From Piscicola geometra (lineage: Eukaryota > Annelida > Clitellata > Hirudinida > Piscicolidae), in the NCBI GenBank assembly GCA_943735955.1, contig OX030956.1, forward strand, positions 2,473,412-2,537,411: a stretch of 64,000 bases of DNA, in the 5' to 3' direction. Under the pieces are notes generated by a model that worked only from the letters and a program-made list of their open reading frames with translations, made no database searches and was not told where the DNA came from. Shown in pieces: positions 30,504 to 45,455 of this stretch. Numbering within the stretch: the stretch's first letter is position 1; each line of letters starts with the position of its first letter. A program made the translations under genes and the position numbers.

Positions 30504-33500
30504 ATGGTATTTTAACATGACATTTTAAATTATTTTTGAAAGTTTAATTTATTTATGGTTTTTAATTAAAAATTCGATTTATTTTAGTATAAAATAATTT
30601 TTTCATTATTATTAATAATTTAGATTCAGCCTCTAACACGAGAGTTTTATCGCAAAAAAATGTATTGGTAAGTTGGTTCCTTTATTCCTAATATCATCAG
30701 CACTAATCAGCATATTGCTCTATAAAGTTATATCTTTCCTCATTAACCCACTATTTACACTATTTCCAGTACACCCATTTTTCACAAAATTATTCATCCA
30801 TCGACTAACCCATCTATTATCCTAGTATTCGTCTAAACCACTCATCCACCCCTTACATCACCCACTGAGCTATTTACTCACAAACTCATCCATTTTTACA
30901 CCAGTTTGTTAACTTTATCCTTGGTTCTGAATGGTGTTTCCTCGGTGAATTTTCTTCCTTTTGGACCGGCTAATCAGGACTTGGCGCTCGCAAAGTGAGA
31001 AGCAATACTTCAATTATGATAGATTTTTCAAGTAAACGTTAAAATCGACAATAGTTCTATTTGATTTAATCAAAATTTATTTATTTAATTTATTATTTCG
31101 TTTATTAATTGTATATATTCAAAGATTTTTTATTTATCTAAAAAAAAATCTGTTAATAATAAATTTTTATTAATTATTGAAATGAAACTTTTTACATTTA
31201 AATCTCAAGGCGTGACGATTTTTTCGAAACTATTGCCATAGGCACAGATTTTTCCTTTTTTGGAAACGTCTACAGGTGAACAAAATTGATGTTGTAAAAT
31301 TTATTGGCTTCCAATTAGTTTTTATTTAAAAGAGCTGTACTGAACAATTTTTTAATATTAAGTTACAAATGAATAACGGCAATAACTATTTAACTAAATA
31401 CGATGAAAATGGACAAATATATCGTTTTGAATGGATCTTGGAACACTCAGCTGATTTTAAAATAACTTTATTGGAACAAATAGACTCGAATGATAATTTT
31501 CCACTTGAATTTCCTTGAAGCCCGGTCGGGTTATACGTCACTATAGTAATGTTGTCGTTATTATTATTGTTACTATTATCACGTGACAACTATTCGTTTT
31601 TTCCTAAACTTAAAGTTTTGAGCCCAATACAGAATAGTTAAAACTAAACTATATCGTACCGAAGCGAAAACACAGTACAGCTCTAATTTATATATTATTA
31701 AGAGTTAATGTTTTGAAGCTTAATTTTTAAAGTCTTTAAACTCTTACAAACATTTGGTTTTCCTTCACAGAGATCTTCATGTAACGACAAACGGAATCAT
31801 ATTTTTTGGACAAGGAAGCACGCAGTTTACTCCAAGCCCTTTTCCTCTAGTAGGGTGAGACGTTTTATAAAGTCACTTGTTCTAATTAATATTGACTAAG
31901 TCTTCATATAACTCAATTATTTTGATACAACACTATTTATAAGATTCTTTAATTTTTCTCTTCAGAATGAGGTCTGTTGCCGCTTACTGGGTTGATAATG
32001 ACCCGAGGATGGGAGGTGACATTTGGTACAGAGAGACATTTGATCCAGCTATTCTGAATACAATATCACAAAAGATTCGTCAAACCTTCGTCAACTTCAA
32101 CAGTTTCACGGCCAACTGGGCTTTCATAACGACATTCGAAAACGTTCCTAGGTACGGTTGTTCCCCTTGTTATCATGTAGTGAACCACCAAACCATTCTC
32201 ACTACCAACGGTGTCGACTCTTTTGTCATATTCCTGTACCGTAGTCTTGACTATGCCTTTGGGCAAATGGGTTTCAATGCCGGTGACGGAAAAAGATTTT
32301 TCTTGCTTCCGGCATCAAACACAGATCAATCTGGAAATTACACTTTAAGTAACACTAATGCTGTAACACCAGGGGAATGGATCTTCTCTATTGGTGAAAA
32401 GATCTACGGAGCTTGCAATGAAGAGAGCCTTTTGGAAGTGGTTCCTAAGAAGATTTTTTATGCAGGAAATCAAGACGTGATAATCGGAGGTCCCTGTCTT
32501 ACGACAAATGAAAGTAGCATTGAAGTGGAGTTTGGTTCAAAGAGAGTGATGTGTAATATCACGGATAAATTCAAAATACAATGTGTTACTCCATACTTCA
32601 ATAGTCTAGGAAGAGTTCTTCTGAAGATTGTTTACAACAACATAACCTACGAAAGTTTCTTACTGGTTTATGGTTTGAACGATCCTATGGTGCGAGGTGA
32701 AGAAACGCTCATCAAAAGTGATTACAACCCTGATGTGCCAATCAACCTAACCTGGGCTGTTGACTCGGAAAACAGTAACAAAATAGCCATCCGAGGCACG
32801 CAGCAGGATATCTATCTAACTAGCACGGGAGAAGTAGACTCTATTGTATTTCATGATGTGTATATGGATGTAGACAATAGTGGAACCTATAGATATGATT
32901 TGAAAAGATCAGACAGAAGAAAGAGAAACACAGGTTCTAAATTGATAAAGATTGTTTTGAGGGTAGGTATTTGGGGTTATCTTGCTTATACACTGCTTCC
33001 TCCAATCCTCTGTAATGTGTGGCATAGCAATCAACCTTCAAATGAAGAAATGAGACGGATAACAGATGAGGAATCGAGACGAAATCCATGCCAACCAAGA
33101 ATACCTACAAACATGCCCCAACAATTACCTGGAGGATTTGTGTCAGATTCGGCTTGTTGCTTTTTTCATCCTGGAGCTGTGATGTGTTACAGAAGCACTA
33201 ACAACCCCAAGAACATAGCAGTTCAATGTTGTTACGACCAAGCTCTAAACCTGATGATAGGACCCCCAGGGGGTGGAAGTCTAGACATGGCAGATTCTGC
33301 CCAGAGTGTTACTGATCACTTTGTTAGAGACGTTTTACCGTGGGCGTTGTGCTGTTACGCTTCCGATAATTGTGATAAATATTACGAGAAACGGCCTTCA
33401 ATCGGTTCTGAGCACTTCGTACCACCAAGCCCTCCCCGTCGAGCCACCGGTGATCCTCACTTCCTTACTCTCGATGGTCTTTCTTACACTTTCAACCTTG

Positions 33501-34438
33501 TAGGAGAATTCGTTTTTTTCAAAAGTCCACGGACCGAGGTTCAGTGCAGAATTGCCCAGAGGGGGCAAGCAGGTTATTTTTCGGCTTTTGCTTTGAAAAC
33601 TGACAACGAAGAAACCATTCAAGTTGAGATCAATTCGCAGCAAAACTTGATAATATTCATTGGATCTTCTACGATTTCTCCTGGAGTTTATCACTTCACG
33701 AATGTTTCTGTGGGCTTTCTCAATAGTAGCCGCGTTTCCATCTCTACGGCGTCTGGCTTCGAAATAGACATTTACGCAATGTCGAACATGTTGAATGTAA
33801 TCTTCAGGACCAGCCAGGATTTGAAAGGCACCACCACTGGTCTCTTGGGCAACTATAATGACGATACTAATGATGACTTTATGCTGAGAAATGGAACATT
33901 TATACCAACTAACTCGTCTTCATTCTCTATCCATTATGATTTTGGCAAAGATTGGTTGACCACAAATACATCCAGTCTTTTCAGATACTTTGAGGGTTCA
34001 AGCTGGGCAGACTACTACAACCCAAACTTTGTGCCTTTTTTTGGCACTTTTAACTCAAATCCCCTTTGTCAAGGAAATGTTGAATGCAACTTCGATGTGG
34101 CTGCTACAGGTGATTTACAGGCAGGTTTGGTTAATTTGGCGCTTGCAGCAATGAGCTCTGAGATGCAAGCGGAGATGACAAACATCAGCAAAACCTGTAC
34201 GAGCAACATGACTTCGTCCAATGGAGGGGTGCAAGTTGAATACGCCTCAACCTCTACACGCTACAGTTTGACTTGCCAAAGTGGTTTCGCCGTCAGGGGG
34301 AATAAGGTCGTAGAGTGCACTGAAGGCAGGTTCAATGGTACATTGGGATATTGTGACGTCCTTTTGTCCAAATCAATAACGTCGAATTTGAGTTTGGCGC
34401 TTTGTTGCATTTGTGCCCTACTTTACTTGCTTAATTGA
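30504..34438 (+). CDS. Mesh/SUSD2-like secreted or GPI-anchored protein, copy 2
   Basis: Exons 30504-30506, 30624-30667, 30905-30994, 31210-31275, 31771-31854 and 31966-34438 match copy 1 in length and phase exactly (919 residues). The domain order is unchanged: signal peptide, NIDO, E-set-like, furin-like site, AMOP, vWD, Sushi, hydrophobic tail. Exon 2 here contains an extra internal ATG (KKMYC) immediately before the signal core, a more conventional alternative start. The large exon differs from copy 1 by scattered substitutions, such as YGCSPCYH for YACRPCYQ in the NIDO region and FVPFFGTF for FWPIFVTF late in the vWD region. There are no indels, so the frame is fully kept. It differs from copy 3 at only about seven residues in the 823 coded by the last exon. 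Confidence 0.92.
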
Positions 34439-36170
34439 TAACTTGTAATCGATTGGTTCAGATTAAAATCATTAGCATTATTTTAGTTAAATTCTTGTGT
34501 GAACTCTGCTAGCATAAATTTGAATTATTAAATTAGTTTACTTTTCCTGAAACACATTTACAAAATCTATAAACTGTTGATCTAGCCTATATAAACTTTG
34601 ACTCCATTTAGTTGAATTTTTTGTGAATTGATTTAGATTTAATTATTTCTTAACTGATGAACTAAATGACTTATTTTAAAGCACTTTTCAAACAATAAAT
34701 GGTTTGTTCAAAAATGGCTTTTAACTTTTGACTTAATTTCTGAAATGACATTGGTTTAGTTCCTTATGAACGTTGAATTCATCGGTGTTGTTTTCAACCA
34801 TTGTTGGTGAAATTAATTTTTGTACTCCAAATAAATATTGAAAAAATCAATCGTTTTTGATTTAGTCTCAATTGAGAGATTGTCTTTTATTCTCAGTTTG
34901 ATAAAAAAATGGTTCTGTCTTTCTGCTTCTCGTTCTTGAAAAAAATTAAGTTTCGTGAATCCAAACGTCAATCCAACCCTTTATTCAATCGCAAACGGTA
35001 AATTCCTAAGCTCTGAATGGTAGTGAATAATTTGTATATATTTTGATCAAAGTTAAAATTGCCAGATTTCTCTCTTATGCATTCCTAGTTTTATTGCACT
35101 TTGTTCATTTATTAGAAAAGATTATCGTCGAAGCTTTCAGTAATACATAGTAATTGCTAGTGTTGTGAGGCATTCACAACTAACTTCCGGTTGTAGGTTA
35201 ACTGCACCCAAACGAAAGCGCACTGCATGTGTTAAATGCACCTTTGTTTTTGCGCGTTTCTTCTTTTTTACAGAAAAAACGTTAATTTAGGGTTAAGGTT
35301 AGGGTTTTCAGAAAAATCGCATTTTGAGAAGAAACGCGCAAAAGAAAATGTGCATTTAACACATGCAGCGTGCTTTCGTTTGGGTGCAGTTAACCTACAA
35401 CCCTAATTTCCTGTTTTGCTCGTTCATGCGTCACATGCCAATAATAAAAGAAATTTTTTATTTGAACAATTTGAAACTAATTTTCTATATACTTTTAGTG
35501 TTATTTCAAGCAAGTTTTTAATACTTTTTTACAGTTTTATTTAGCTTCGATTCATAGAATTATTTTTTTCTAATAAAATTAGTCGCCAAATTCTACAACG
35601 TCTTCTATTTTACTCAAATATTATTACTATGATTATATCATTGTTATCATTTGTAACTAACTTGAATTTTTTTTTCTTTTAAGTTATTTTAAAAAATAGT
35701 TCATTGGCTAATCTAAATCGTGACTTGCGAACTACGCAGTAATCAATCAAAAGAAGAATGCATTAGATTGTCATTGTAGCGTTAAATCAGGTCATGAGAC
35801 TTGAAAGAGATTACAGGATTGTGAGACATTCACAACTAACTTCCTATTTTGCTCGTTCATGATTACGATCATGAATGCGTCACTTGCCAATAATGTTTAA
35901 CTAGTTTTAAAAAATTAATATAAAAGAAAACCTATTTAAATTTTCGCTTAAACTAAATCTTTTTTTTATATAAATACACTTTAGCTGACTACTTTTATTT
36001 TCCATTTTTAATTAAATATTGTTATCATTTATATACTTTTTATCACAAACATCGCCAATCTTTACAATTTATGCAGAACCATAAATTAATTTATTAATAA
36101 AAAAAACTTGAAAAATTCTAAAAATAAACTATTTTTGCATGCACATCTTAATTGCAAGATGCCACTTGTT
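34439..36170. other. Spacer between Mesh copy 2 and small secreted gene b
   Basis: Homologous along its length to 45456-47184 and in part to 26437-27568. It carries foldback element B and short internal duplications of the word acattcacaactaacttcc around 35168 and 35826. No coding sequence is supported. Confidence 0.7.
35189..35402. mobile_element. Foldback element B with TTAGGG-like core (unit 2)
   Basis: 214 bp with long inverted ends (ggttgtaggttaactgcacc and complement) and a core containing ttagggttaaggttaggg. It is flanked by ctaacttcc (35180-35188) and ctaatttcc (35403-35411), a 9-bp target duplication with one mismatch. The orthologous place in unit 1 is empty. Core sequence shared with element A shows they are one family. 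Confidence 0.9.
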
Positions 36171-36472
36171 TCAAGGGCTCCTGAGGGTGGCTAGAAATTC
36201 AGCCATTCTCAGTTTTTCTTCAGCGTTTAGCTGGTTGGTGGGTCTCATGAGTCCTGCAAATGGATGTAATCGAATATCGTAAGACCACTATTCATTTGTG
36301 CTTTAAAGCAATTACCCAGAAAGTAATTTGGTAAAAGCTCTAGTTTAAATATATTGAACTGAGTTGATAATATTGTTAGCTGACTGATATTGTTATTTTA
36401 AATGACCTTAAATATTGTCCAAAACGCCTAATAATTATCCTAATAAAAAAATTTAATTTTAAAAAAGCAGGG

Positions 36473-36581
36473 GTAACAATAGACGGTGATCCTGGGATCC
36501 AAACCATTGAAGTAGACTACCAAAAAGTGGGGGGTCTAGATTGCCCAGGATCACCGCCAATGAAAAAGACAATTATCGTTA
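36473..36581. repeat. Small foldback (MITE-like) element, unit b
   Basis: Same element and position as at 27858 and 47488: taacaata to tatcgtta, with inverted ggtgatcctggg and cccaggatcacc words. Confidence 0.75.
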
Positions 36582-36857
36582 CTACTCACCTTCGGGGTCT
36601 CCATTCCTGAGGTACCGGATGGTCACGTCGATCTTAGCGTTCCTTTCACTAAGTGGTACTGCGTGAATTTTGTTCTTCACCTTGGTGGCGGGAGTTTTGG
36701 TGATACAATACAACGACGAGTATTATTAACGTGGCGTAAGCCCGGACGGGCTTCAAGACCACTTGGTTATGGAAAATTTGATAATAATATTAATAATGAT
36801 AGATGAGTAAATGGAAAGTATAGGAAAAGTAAATTATTGAAATTTAACAATATAATC

Positions 36858-38106
<1,249 letters not shown>

Positions 38107-39432
38107 CTTTTTGTGTTTGTAGTTGTTTGGTGCGTGAAGATAACGGCCTGCTTGTTGAGCTGTGCTCTAAGATACAGGCACCCACTGAAGCAGGCTGGCC
38201 GTGACGGATAACACCTTATTGACTGGGGGCTGCCCGGCTTAGGACGGGCGGTAGTTACCATGGGACTGCGAGGGTTCCTCCCACCATTGAAGACAACCCG
38301 TGGCGTCCAGCTCTACGCCAATTGAGCAAGGACTTATAACCCGTGAACTGCTGTCTTCTTGTTTGTGCTCTCGCCGTAAAGCGAGACTGAAGTGAACATC
38401 TCCAGGGCGCTAGCCTGGGCAAAGCTGTGGAGATCTTGTGCTGCCAAACAACAGGACCCCCCTCTCGGCTTCGTCGACTAGACCCAAGGGGGTGCAAGCA
38501 CCACGCTTAGAGCCGACTTGGCTGCAGGAGTTGCCGGAAGTACATCATAGATGACGATCCACCGCCTTAGAGACTCCGACTCTTGATTTTTTCTCGGGGT
38601 TGACTCCCAAAGCTTTTTTCATGAATGGATAGCCTGCGAGGCAGCAGCGGTTGGTAGTCAAAGTTTTCCATCTCCAAGATGGGTTGCCTTCCCGGGCTGA
38701 CGAGCCCCATCTGCCCGAAGCGACTGGTTTTAAGGCGCCAGTGACCCGCCTTCGCCCCTTCTCCTGTCAGTAGAAGCAGTTCCGCCGCGAGCAGGCCAGG
38801 AGTTGGACTAAGTTGTCAAAGGCAGTACAGAGACGCACGCCGTAAAGGAGCACTTTATAGGCAGTGAGTGCTTATCCCCACTGCCACCCCTTGGCTATGA
38901 CAACCTTGGAACCATATAAACGCGACCCTAGTCAGTCCACCTTTGAAGAGTTGAAAGCTGCCAGAAGAAAAGCCCAGCAGACGGCTCGACGCTGCGCAAA
39001 TGACTATTGGCTTCAACTGGCGAATAGTATTCAACAAGCGTCAGATGCTGGCAACGTAAGGAGCATGTATGAAGGCATCAAAAAAGCAACAGGCAAGTCA
39101 GCAAAGAAGACTGCACACTTAGTCAGAGAAACCATAGGAGATGTGCAGTTTTCGGAGCAGTGTTGCGTGATCTACCAGATCGAAAGTGATTGTGATAACA
39201 TGAGTTTTCAAGGCTGTTGTGTAGTTTTAGTGTAGTAGTGGTAGTAGAAAAAGTATGGTGACCATTACGGTGGCTTCAAAAACAAAAATACCAAGATAGT
39301 TTTTTACACCCTTCTCTACGGATTCTATTAAGAAAAAAGCTATATAGAATAAATTGGCTAGAAAAATATATTTAGAATTTTAGATGATTACGAGTAAAAT
39401 GATACCATTTCCTGTATGATTGCGAGTTTCAT

Positions 39433-41522
39433 GGAAATGATTCTGAGAAATTTAAAGATGCTTGGAGAAAGTTTTGGATGGTTTCAAAGCTTTATTTAGA
39501 GATTTAGGAAAGGAATTAAACAAACTCACTTCGTACAATTTCAAGAATTAACGAGTGGATGCATGGCGCGGTTTGGATTTTATATTTATAAATAAATTAT
39601 CTAGACTTTGACTTTTTTTACATTTTATTACTGAACATTAGTGAAGATAGATCAGAGTTTTTTTTCCCTTGCAAGCATAAATCATCAATAACCTTGAAAC
39701 ATCACAATAAATAAATAAATTCCCAAGCATGTATCTTTGTGAGGTTTTAAAGTAATGGCGCAGTACCAATAGAGTCCGTGGCTGGAGGTTTGGTGTGGGA
39801 GAAAAGATCTGCTTGTAAATCGGTGTTTTTATTTTGTGTGTGTTTATTTTTAATGGTGAAATAAAAGTCTGCCTAAGTTTTTATTGACTTTAAAGGTCTT
39901 GACTGGTCTGCTGTTTGGTATTGATTTTTTTATTTCGTTTTTAATTAAATTTAGAAGTCTGTCGTTGCTTGGGTTGTATGTAAGCACTAGAGGTATTATG
40001 TCTGGTTTCTTATGGTCTGTGGTATCGGGACGAAAGAAGAGTGAATACTTTCCACATTATCTCACTCATTTCGCTCCTGCGTACAAGTAGACTTTCTTCT
40101 GAGAAGTCTGCTTAATGAAATAGCCTAAGATTTAATAGTTCCGTTTCAGTCAAATTGTGAAATATATCGGAAATATGATTAATTCTTTTCTATTTATTAA
40201 TTAATCCTCTTCATATTCAATACTCGTGATTCCCGCATTACGCGAAAACCTGATTACATGTTTTTTCTAAACTCAGATAATAATTACATTGAAAATATTT
40301 TAACTTTATATTTATCTTATTTTTAAAAATTTAAAGTTAGCGTTAAAACAGGTTTTTGCTTATCCATCTTTATCTTTATCTTTAACGACAAAACTAGTGA
40401 GAAAATTATCTCAAAGCAATCTTTATCTTAATAAATGCTCAAACAAAAAACCCGTAAATTCTAGATTTCGACAATTACTAAAAATAGCTATATTTCGAAT
40501 GCGCATTTATGGTATTTTTATCACTTCTCGTGGTAATATTAACAATATTTACCCTATTTAGACGTAATTTGGTAAGGTTTCCATTTTAAAATATATTGAA
40601 ATACTTGCTATTTCAAACTCATTATTTTAGTGAGCTCACAAAACCGTTTTTTTCTTTTATGTATTTCCAAAACTTTAACACTAACTTTTAAGTCATCGAA
40701 GTAATTCAATGTTTGACAACTTTAATGCGCAATGGCTTCAATTTAAACTATTTTAGCAACAAATAAAGTTTTTCTCAGTATGATAGCCCCTATTAATTAC
40801 ATCGTGCGATGAGCAAGGATCGCACGCATGAATGGCTCGTGATTAATAAATCAAATACCCAAACAAATATTTTTCTTTGAAACATTTTAAGACGCAATAA
40901 CCAAAAACCCCAAACATCATCCTCATTATCGGTCAGGTGCAGATAAGAGGTCAGAACGCTTTTTCCAGCCTTCGAAAGCAATTAATCAATCAATAAAATA
41001 AATTGTAATAGCGCTTTTCAATAAATTCAAAAACGCTTATCTTCATCCTTCATTTTTTTTCTTTTTTGGAACCGTACTTTCAACCGATCGATTTCTTTCC
41101 TCATTTGTGACCCGATTTACTATTTTCCTAAGCACCATGCTCACGTCGTTGCTTACGAAGGCAATCAGTTGCTGATTGACTTGAGCTGGATTTCCTGTAT
41201 ATGCATGTATCTGCATGAAAGCTTTGATCCGTAACCAAAAATGTAATTAAATCGTGTTCTCATGGTACTTTCAAACAATGCGAAGTGAAAAAGGATATTC
41301 TCAAATTAAACGTAGCAAGTGACTTTAAACAGCCTAGTCATTTTGTTCATATCATATCATTATTATTATTACTAGTGATTTTGTTCAGGAATTTTCTTAG
41401 TCACGACCCAAGTAGTATATGAATAGAAGATCAAAAGCTGAACATTACGATCTCAGAAGAAGTTTTATCTGAATAAATTTTTGAGTTGCAGTACAGTTAG
41501 ATCAAAAAACAACACAAAAACG
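39433..41522. other. Spacer upstream of Mesh copy 3
   Basis: Near-identical to 28409-30503, including the dispersed repeat at 39739. No coding sequence is supported. Confidence 0.7.
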
Positions 41523-44500
41523 ATGGTATTTTAACATGACATTTTAAATTATTTTTGAAAGTTTAATTTATTTATGGTTTTTAATTAAAAATTCGATTTA
41601 TTTTAGTATAAAATAATTTTTTCATTATTATTAATAATTTAGATTCAGCCTCTAACACGAGAGTTTTATCGCAAAAAAATGTATTGGTAAGTTGGTTCCT
41701 TTATTCCTAATATCATCAGCACTAATCAGCATATTGCTCTATAAAGTTATATCTTTCCTCATTAACCCACTATTTACACTATTTCCAGTACACCCATTTT
41801 TCACAAAATTATTCATCCATCGACTAACCCATCTATTATCCTAGTATTCGTCTAAACCACTCATCCACCCCTTACATCACCCACTGAGCTATTTACTCAC
41901 AAACTCATCCATTTTTACACCAGCTTGTTAATTTTATCCTTGGTTCTGAATGGTGTTTTCTCGGTGAATTTTCTTCCTTTCGGACCGGCTAATCAGGACT
42001 TGGCGCTCGCAAAGTGAGAAGCAATACTTCAATTATGATAGATTTTTCAAGTAAACGTTAAAATCGACAATAGTTCTATTTGATTTAATCAAAAGTTATT
42101 TATTTAATTTATTATTTCGTTTATTAATTGTATATATTCAAAGATTTTTTATTTATCTAAAAAAATCTGTTAATAATAAATTTTTATTAATTATTGAAAT
42201 AAAACTTTTTAAATTTAAATCTCAAGGCGTGACGATTTTTTTGAAACAATTGCCATAGGCACAGATTTTTCCTTTTTTGGAAACGTCTACAGGTGAACAA
42301 AATTGATGTTGTAAAATTTATTGGCTTCCAATTAGTTTTTATTTAAAAGAGCTGTACTGAACAATTTTTTAATATTAAGTTACAAATGAATAACGGCAAT
42401 AACTATTTAACTAAATACGATGAAAATGGACAAATATATCGTTTTGAATGGATCTTGGAACACTCAGCTGATTTTAAAATAACTTTATTGGAACAAATAG
42501 ACTCGAATGATAATTTTCCACTTGAATTTCCTTGAAGCCCGGTCGGGTTATACGTCACTATAGTAATGTTGTCGTTATTATTATTGTTACTATTATCACG
42601 TGACAACTATTCGTTTTTTCCTAAACTTAAAGTTTTGAGCCCAATACAGAATAGTTAAAACTAAACTATATCGTACCGAAGCGAAAACACAGTACAGCTC
42701 TAATTTATATATTATTAAGAGTTAATGTTTTGAAGCTTAATTTTTAAAGTCTTTAAACTCTTACAAACATTTGGTTTTCCTTCACAGAGATCTTCATGTA
42801 ACGACAAACGGAATCATATTTTTTGGACAAGGAAGCACGCAGTTTACACCAAACCCTTTTCCTCTAGTAGGGTGAGACGTTTTATAAAGTCACTTGTTCT
42901 AATTAATATTGACTAAGTCTTCATATAACTCAATTATTTTGATACAACACTATTTATAAGATTCTTTAATTTTTCTCTTCAGAATGAGGTCTGTTGCCGC
43001 TTACTGGGTTGATAATGACCCGAGGATGGGAGGTGACATTTGGTACAGAGAGACATTTGATCCAGCTATTCTGAATACAATATCACAAAAGATTCGTCAA
43101 ACCTTCGTCAACTTCAACAGTTTCACGGCCAACTGGGCTTTTATAACGACATTCGAAAACGTTCCTAGGTACGGTTGTTCCCCTTGTTATCATGTAGTGA
43201 ACCACCAAACCATTCTCACTACCAACGGTGTCGACTCTTTTGTCATATTCCTGTACCGTAGTCTTGATTATGCCTTTGGGCAAATGGGTTTCAATGCCGG
43301 TGACGGAAAAAGATTTTTCTTGCTTCCGGCATCGAACACAAATCAATCTGGGAATTACACTTTAAGTAACACTAACGCTGTAACACCAGGGGAATGGATC
43401 TTCTCTATTGGTGAAAAGATCTACGGAGCTTGCAATGAAGAGAGTCTTTTGGAAGTGGTTCCTAAGAAGATTTTTTATGCAGGAAATCAAGACGTGATAA
43501 TCGGAGGTCCCTGTCTTTCGACAAATGAAAGTAGCATTGAGGTGGAGTTTGGTTCAAAGAGAGTGATGTGTAATATCACGGATAAATTCAAAATACAATG
43601 TGTTACTCCATACTTCAATAGTCTAGGAAGAGTTCTTCTGAAGATTGTTTACAACAACATAACCTACGAAAGTTTCTTACTGGTTTATGGTTCGAACGAT
43701 CCTTTGGTGCGAGGTGAAGAAACGCTCATCAAAAGTGATTACAACCCTGATGTGCCAATTAACCTAACCTGGGCTGTTGACTCGGTAAACAGTAACAAAA
43801 TAGCCATCCGAGGCACGCAGCAGGATATCTATCTAACTAGCACGGGAGAAGTAGACTCTATCGTATTTCATGATGTGTATATGGATGTAGACAATAGTGG
43901 AACCTATAGATATGATTTGAAAAGATCAGACAGAAGAAAGAGAAACACAGGTTCTAAATTGATAAAGATTGTTTTGAGGGTAGGTATTTGGGGTTATCTT
44001 GCTTATACACTGCTTCCTCCAATCCTCTGTAATGCGTGGCATAGCAATCAACCTTCAAATGAAGAAATGAGACGGATAACAGATGAGGAATCGAGACGAA
44101 ATCCATGCCAACCAAGAATACCTACAAACATGCCCCAACAATTACCTGGAGGATTTGTTTCAGATTCGGCTTGTTGCTTTTCTCATCCTGGAGCTGTGAT
44201 GTGTTACAGAAGCACTAACAACCCCAAGAACATAGCAGTTCAGTGTTGTTACGACCAAGCTCTAAACCTGATGATAGGACCCCCAGGGGGTGGAAGTCTA
44301 GACATGGCAGATTCTGCCCAGAGTGTTACTGATCACTTTGTTAGAGACGTTTTACCGTGGGCGTTGTGCTGTTACGCTTCCGATAATTGTGATAAATATT
44401 ACGAGAAACGGCCTTCAATCGGTTCTGAGCACTTCGTACCACCAAGCCCTCCCCGTCGAGCCACCGGTGATCCTCACTTCCTTACTCTCGATGGTCTTTC

Positions 44501-45455
44501 TTACACTTTCAACCTTGTAGGAGAATTCGTTTTTTTCAAAAGTCCACGGACCGAGGTTCAGTGCAGAATTGCCCAGAGGGGGCAAGCAGGTTATTTTTCG
44601 GCTTTTGCTTTGAAAACTGACAACGAAGAAACCATTCAAGTTGAGATCAATTCGCAGCAAAACTTGATAATATTCATTGGATCTTCTACGATTTCTCCTG
44701 GAGTTTATCACTTCACGAATGTTTCTGTGGGCTTTCTCAATAGTAGCCGCGTTTCCATCTCTACGGCGTCTGGCTTCGAAATAGACATTTACGCAATGTC
44801 GAACATGTTGAATGTAATCTTCAGGACCAGCCAGGATTTGAAAGGCACCACCACTGGTCTCTTGGGCAACTATAATGACGATACTAATGATGACTTTATG
44901 CTGAGAAATGGAACATTTATACCAACTAACTCGTCTTCATTCTCTATCCATTATGATTTTGGCAAAGATTGGTTGACCACAAATACATCCAGTCTTTTCA
45001 GATACTTTGAGGGTTCAAGCTGGGCAGACTACTACAACCCAAACTTTGTGCCTTTTTTTGGCACTTTTAACTCAAATCCCCTTTGTCAAGGAAATGTTGA
45101 ATGCAACTTCGATGTGGCTGCTACAGGTGATTTACAGGCAGGTTTGGTTAATTTGGCGCTTGCAGCAATGAGCTCTGAGATGCAAGCGGAGATGACAAAC
45201 ATCAGCAAAACCTGTACGAGCAACATGACTTCGTCCAATGGAGGGGTGCAAGTTGAATACGCCTCAACCTCTACACGCTACAGTTTGACTTGCCAAAGTG
45301 GTTTCGCCGTCAGGGGGAATAAGGTCGTAGAGTGCACTGAAGGCAGGTTCAATGGTACATTGGGATATTGTGACGTCCTTTTGTCCAAATCAATAACGTC
45401 GAATTTGAGTTTGGCGCTTTGTTGCATTTGTGCCCTACTTTACTTGCTTAATTGA
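41523..45455 (+). CDS. Mesh/SUSD2-like secreted or GPI-anchored protein, copy 3
   Basis: Exons 41523-41525, 41643-41686, 41924-42013, 42227-42292, 42788-42871 and 42983-45455; 919 residues with the same domains as copies 1 and 2. By eye it differs from copy 2 in the last exon at about seven residues, e.g. YGSNDPLVRG for YGLNDPMVRG, CNAWHS for CNVWHS and CCFSHPG for CCFFHPG. It has neither frameshift nor stop. It shares the KKMYC internal start with copy 2 and lacks foldback element A, so copies 2 and 3 are the younger pair. The copy is probably functional; expression cannot be judged here. Confidence 0.92.
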
